Origin: Emticicia fluvialis
GTDB taxonomy: Bacteria > Bacteroidota > Bacteroidia > Cytophagales > Spirosomataceae
DNA: 15,317 bases
Assembly (NCBI RefSeq): GCF_024793945.1
Contig: NZ_JANUSD010000028.1
Location: 1 to 15,317 of the forward strand
Direction of reading: 5' to 3'
A program made the translations under genes and the position numbers. Shown piece by piece: positions 12,667-15,317 of this stretch; within the stretch, counting starts at the first letter, position 1, and every line of letters starts with the position of its first letter. Under the pieces are notes generated by a model, which was given only the letters and a program-made list of their open reading frames with translations, was not told the origin of the DNA and did not search any database.

Positions 12667-15141
12667 ATGAAAAAACGCTTCATCCAAACACTGGTTTTTC
12701 TGATTTGCAGTGCATACGTAATGGCTCAGGATGTGAAATCAATCGAGAGTTTTACAACTGGCATGGATAAAAAAGAGGGCTTCCTTAATTATTACTGGAA
12801 TGCCAAAGACGGCAGAGTATATCTTGAAATAGCGCATTTTAATTCAGAGCTGCTCTATTATCCTTCATTGGCTCAGGGGATAGGGTCTAACGATATTGGC
12901 TTAGACCGCGGACGACTCGGAGAAGAACACGTCATAAAGTTTCAGAGAGCCGGTAACAAAGTACTAATGGTTGAACCCAACTACGCCTACAGAGCTATAT
13001 CAGAAGACCCACTGGAGAAGCAGGCAGTAGAACAATCATTTGCTAAATCAATACACTTCGGGTTTGAGATTAGAGCAGAAAGCAATGGCAAAGTACTGGT
13101 TGATTTAACGCCGTTCCTGATTCAGGATGCGGTAGGTGCCATACGCGATATTTCAAACACCAAACAGGGTACTTTCCGCCTTGATGCTACCCGTAGCGCT
13201 ATTTATTTACCTAATACAAGAAACTTTCCGCTCAATTCAGAGTTTGAGGTTATCATAACTTTAACCGGTGACAACGCAGGCCCTTATCTGCGAGAGGTTG
13301 TGCCTACCCCTACTATTGTAACCATGCATCAGCACCACTCTTTTGTGGCGCTGCCTGATTTGGAAGCAGATAAAAAAAGCAGAGCTTTTACACCAAGAGA
13401 ATTTGACCCACGGATTGGATATGGGGGGATTCAGTTCTTTGATTATGCCACACCTATCAGTGAACCCATTGTTAAAAAATACATTTCACGCCACCGTTTG
13501 CAGAAAAAAGACCCTACCTCAATGGTAAGCGAGCCTGTAAAACCTATTGTGTATTACATGGACCCTGGCGCTCCGGAGCCTATCCGTTCTGCCCTCATGG
13601 AAGGAACCGCATGGTGGAACCAGGCATTTGAAGCCGCAGGATACAAGAATGCTTTTCAGGTAAAATTGCTTCCTGCCGATGCCGACCCTATGGATATCCG
13701 ATACAACATTATTCAATGGGTGCATCGCAGCACAAGGGGCTGGTCTTATGGCGCCAGCGTAATAGACCCCCGCACTGGCGAGATTCTGAAAGGTAAAGTA
13801 ACTTTAGGTTCACTGCGTGTTCGTCAGGATTTTCTGATTGCACAGGGCTTTCTGGGCAACTATGAAACAGACACAACGAAAGTAAAGGAAATCACCCAGA
13901 TGTCAATCGACAGACTGAAGCAATTGGCGGCGCATGAAGTAGGCCATACTTTAGGGCTACCACATAACTATATTTCAAGCATTAACGGGCGTGCCTCTGT
14001 AATGGATTATCCACACCCGCTGGTCAGTTACTCTAACGGAAAATTCGATCTCTCACGTGCGTATGCAATGGGAATTGGTGAGTACGACAAAGCCTCTATT
14101 ATCTGGGGATACCAGGATTTTCCGGATAATGCAGATGAGAAGGCGGAATTAGAAAAAATTGTTCAGAATACACTAAGAAAAGGCCTGAGATTCTTGACCG
14201 ACCAGGACGCCCGCCCGGAAGGCTCGGTAAGCCCTTATGCACATTTATGGGATAACGGCGGAGATGCCGTAACTGAATTGAAGCGTGTAATGGACTTACG
14301 CAGAATTGCTTTAAGGGAATTTACCGATAAAAAAATCAGAGTAAATACCCCAATGGCTAACATTGAAGAGGTTTTGGTACCAATGTATATGTTTCATCGT
14401 TATCAGACCGAGGCAGCAGCCAAAGTACTGGGCGGTGCCGACTATAATTTTGCATTGCGCGGAGACGGGCAGGTTATTTATGAGCCGGTGCCTGCAACCA
14501 AACAACGTGAAGCATTTAATACTTTAATGCTAACACTTACGCCTGAGTTTCTGGCTGTGCCTGATCATATACTGAAAATGATTCCTCCAAGAGCATTCAG
14601 ATATAACGCCAACCCGAGAGAAACTTTTAAACGCCATACCGGTTTAGGTTTTGACCCCCTTGCCCCGGCAGAAGCATCAGCTGGAATGACCCTGAGGCTG
14701 ATACTGAATCCTGAGCGTAGCGCAAGGCTGGTTAGCCAGAAAATAATGAAAGGTGATTTACCTACCCTGGCTGAGGTTTCGTCTATAATGGTTCAGAAAC
14801 TTTGGAAAAAGCCTGAGATGTTTAGAAACAACAGTTATTATGCCCAAATAGACCGCATGGTTGCCATGTTGTTTTTAGATCAACTGATGATGTTGGCGAA
14901 TAACAAAAATGCAGCTATGGAAGCACGAGCCAATGCTTACGGAGCTATTGATGATATACAAAGCTGGTTAAAAAGCAATAATGTTGATGGGGCCGGTTTT
15001 GCCAGATTAACCTTACTGAAAATTAAACAGTTTGAAGATAACCCGGAAGCAGCAGTAGCAACGAGCGCATTAACACCACCTGAAGGTGCGCCAATTGAAC
15101 CCGGTTATGAGTGGTTAGATGAAGATTGTGAATGGAAATGA
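12667..15141 (+). CDS. Secreted zinc metalloprotease, DUF5117-type metzincin
   Basis: An 824-residue exported protein. Residues 1-21 form a signal peptide (cleavage near VMAQ). Residues about 22-300 are the N-terminal region typical of DUF5118/DUF5117 proteins (KKEGFLNYYWNAKDGRVYLE...). The catalytic domain has the extended zinc motif HEVGHTLGLPH (H423, E424, H427, H433). The downstream ASVMDYPHP provides the Met-turn (M446), so it fits the metzincin pattern. The remainder (about 500-800) is helical and matches the C-terminal part of these roughly 800-residue Bacteroidota proteases. There are no obvious type IX secretion C-terminal signals; the protein ends WLDEDCEWK. Substrate and final location (periplasm or surface) are unknown. 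It appears monocistronic, with a strong terminator 10 bp downstream. Confidence 0.92.
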   Translation: MKKRFIQTLVFLICSAYVMAQDVKSIESFTTGMDKKEGFLNYYWNAKDGRVYLEIAHFNSELLYYPSLAQGIGSNDIGLDRGRLGEEHVIKFQRAGNKVLMVEPNYAYRAISEDPLEKQAVEQSFAKSIHFGFEIRAESNGKVLVDLTPFLIQDAVGAIRDISNTKQGTFRLDATRSAIYLPNTRNFPLNSEFEVIITLTGDNAGPYLREVVPTPTIVTMHQHHSFVALPDLEADKKSRAFTPREFDPRIGYGGIQFFDYATPISEPIVKKYISRHRLQKKDPTSMVSEPVKPIVYYMDPGAPEPIRSALMEGTAWWNQAFEAAGYKNAFQVKLLPADADPMDIRYNIIQWVHRSTRGWSYGASVIDPRTGEILKGKVTLGSLRVRQDFLIAQGFLGNYETDTTKVKEITQMSIDRLKQLAAHEVGHTLGLPHNYISSINGRASVMDYPHPLVSYSNGKFDLSRAYAMGIGEYDKASIIWGYQDFPDNADEKAELEKIVQNTLRKGLRFLTDQDARPEGSVSPYAHLWDNGGDAVTELKRVMDLRRIALREFTDKKIRVNTPMANIEEVLVPMYMFHRYQTEAAAKVLGGADYNFALRGDGQVIYEPVPATKQREAFNTLMLTLTPEFLAVPDHILKMIPPRAFRYNANPRETFKRHTGLGFDPLAPAEASAGMTLRLILNPERSARLVSQKIMKGDLPTLAEVSSIMVQKLWKKPEMFRNNSYYAQIDRMVAMLFLDQLMMLANNKNAAMEARANAYGAIDDIQSWLKSNNVDGAGFARLTLLKIKQFEDNPEAAVATSALTPPEGAPIEPGYEWLDEDCEWK

Positions 15142-15150
15142 AATGATACA

Positions 15151-15188
15151 AAAAAATCCCTTCTGGCATACGGAAGGGATTTTTTTTG
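15151..15188. terminator. Strong terminator after the metalloprotease gene
   Basis: aatcccttc (15155-15163) and gaagggatt (15173-15181) form a 9-bp stem with a 9-nt loop. It is extended by an A-run on the left and an eight-base T-run (15180-15187) on the right, so it can act in both directions. Confidence 0.9.
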
Positions 15189-15195
15189 CAGCTAA

Positions 15196-15317
15196 TGTCC
15201 CGTCCTGAAATAGCGATACACAAAAAAAGTATCAAAAATGGAAGGACAAAACAGTTATGTCAAACGTACCCAAAAAGACTATTCATTATCTTTTAAGTTA
15301 CAGATAGTTCAGGAAAT
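15196..15317 (+). mobile_element. Left end of an IS3-family-like insertion sequence
   Basis: The sequence starting tgtcccgtcctgaaatagcg at 15196 resembles the terminal inverted repeat of IS3-family elements of Bacteroidota, which begin with TG. About 40 bp later an open reading frame of transposase OrfA type begins. The element runs off the window, so its right end, target duplication and completeness cannot be seen. Confidence 0.7.
15238..15317 (+). CDS. IS3-family transposase OrfA, N-terminal part
   Basis: The ATG at 15238 opens a frame that stays open to the window edge. It encodes 26 residues, MEGQNSYVKRTQ...SFKLQIVQE, which match the start of the Tnp_1/IS3 OrfA helix-turn-helix proteins (basic lead-in followed by the F-K-L-Q-I-V-Q-E helix). 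In this family OrfA binds the element ends and is usually joined to the OrfB integrase domain by frameshifting; OrfB would lie outside the window. The start is supported by its distance from the terminal repeat. The gene is cut by the window, not visibly broken. Confidence 0.7.
   Translation, partial: MEGQNSYVKRTQKDYSLSFKLQIVQE

Overview
The window looks like a chromosomal segment of a Bacteroidota bacterium. The supporting signs are an OMP_b-brl_3-type TonB-family receptor with an N-terminal carboxypeptidase-regulatory-like domain, a DUF1080 protein, a DUF5117-type zinc metalloprotease, AT-rich intergenic DNA without clear Shine-Dalgarno sequences, and promoter cores resembling the Bacteroidota -33/-7 type (TTG...TAnnTTTG). 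I cannot name the genus.

Layout. 1-266 is the hairpin-rich upstream region of a secreted DUF1080 protein (267-1211 +). This gene converges, across a perfect 17-bp terminator stem, on a lipoprotein serine hydrolase (1284-2324 -). Next come an outer-membrane TonB-family receptor (2521-5088 -) with its own terminator and a roughly 425-bp upstream region, and a two-gene unit of a DUF2975 membrane protein and a small Xre/YozG-like regulator (6318 down to 5514, -). Two core-metabolism genes follow: glutamine-dependent NAD+ synthetase (6577-8604 +) and citrate synthase (9078-10355 +, after a 473-bp gap with a promoter embedded in an inverted repeat). Riboflavin synthase (10409-11038 -) converges on citrate synthase. 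A DUF1684 protein (11153-11743 +) is divergent from riboflavin synthase.

The most unusual part is 11744-12666. A small HUH/Y1 (IS200-like, RAYT-type) transposase gene is flanked by two same-orientation copies of a roughly 180-bp structured repeat. Each copy has a hairpin at both ends and a 15-bp long-range stem enclosing further hairpins, so a single strand could fold as a multi-branched, cloverleaf-like structure. The copies share a perfect 59-bp block but differ in the internal arms. The unit lies directly between the DUF1684 stop codon and the metalloprotease start.

The right end holds a secreted metzincin-like zinc metalloprotease (12667-15141 +) with a strong terminator. Immediately after it is the left end of an IS3-family-like insertion sequence (from about 15196), whose first transposase reading frame is cut by the window edge.

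The genes do not form one pathway. NAD synthesis, citrate synthase and riboflavin synthase are separately transcribed housekeeping genes, while the envelope and secreted proteins (receptor, lipoprotein hydrolase, DUF1080 protein, metalloprotease) are typical of the Bacteroidota cell surface. The candidate for an under-described system is the RAYT gene with its paired cloverleaf-like repeats.
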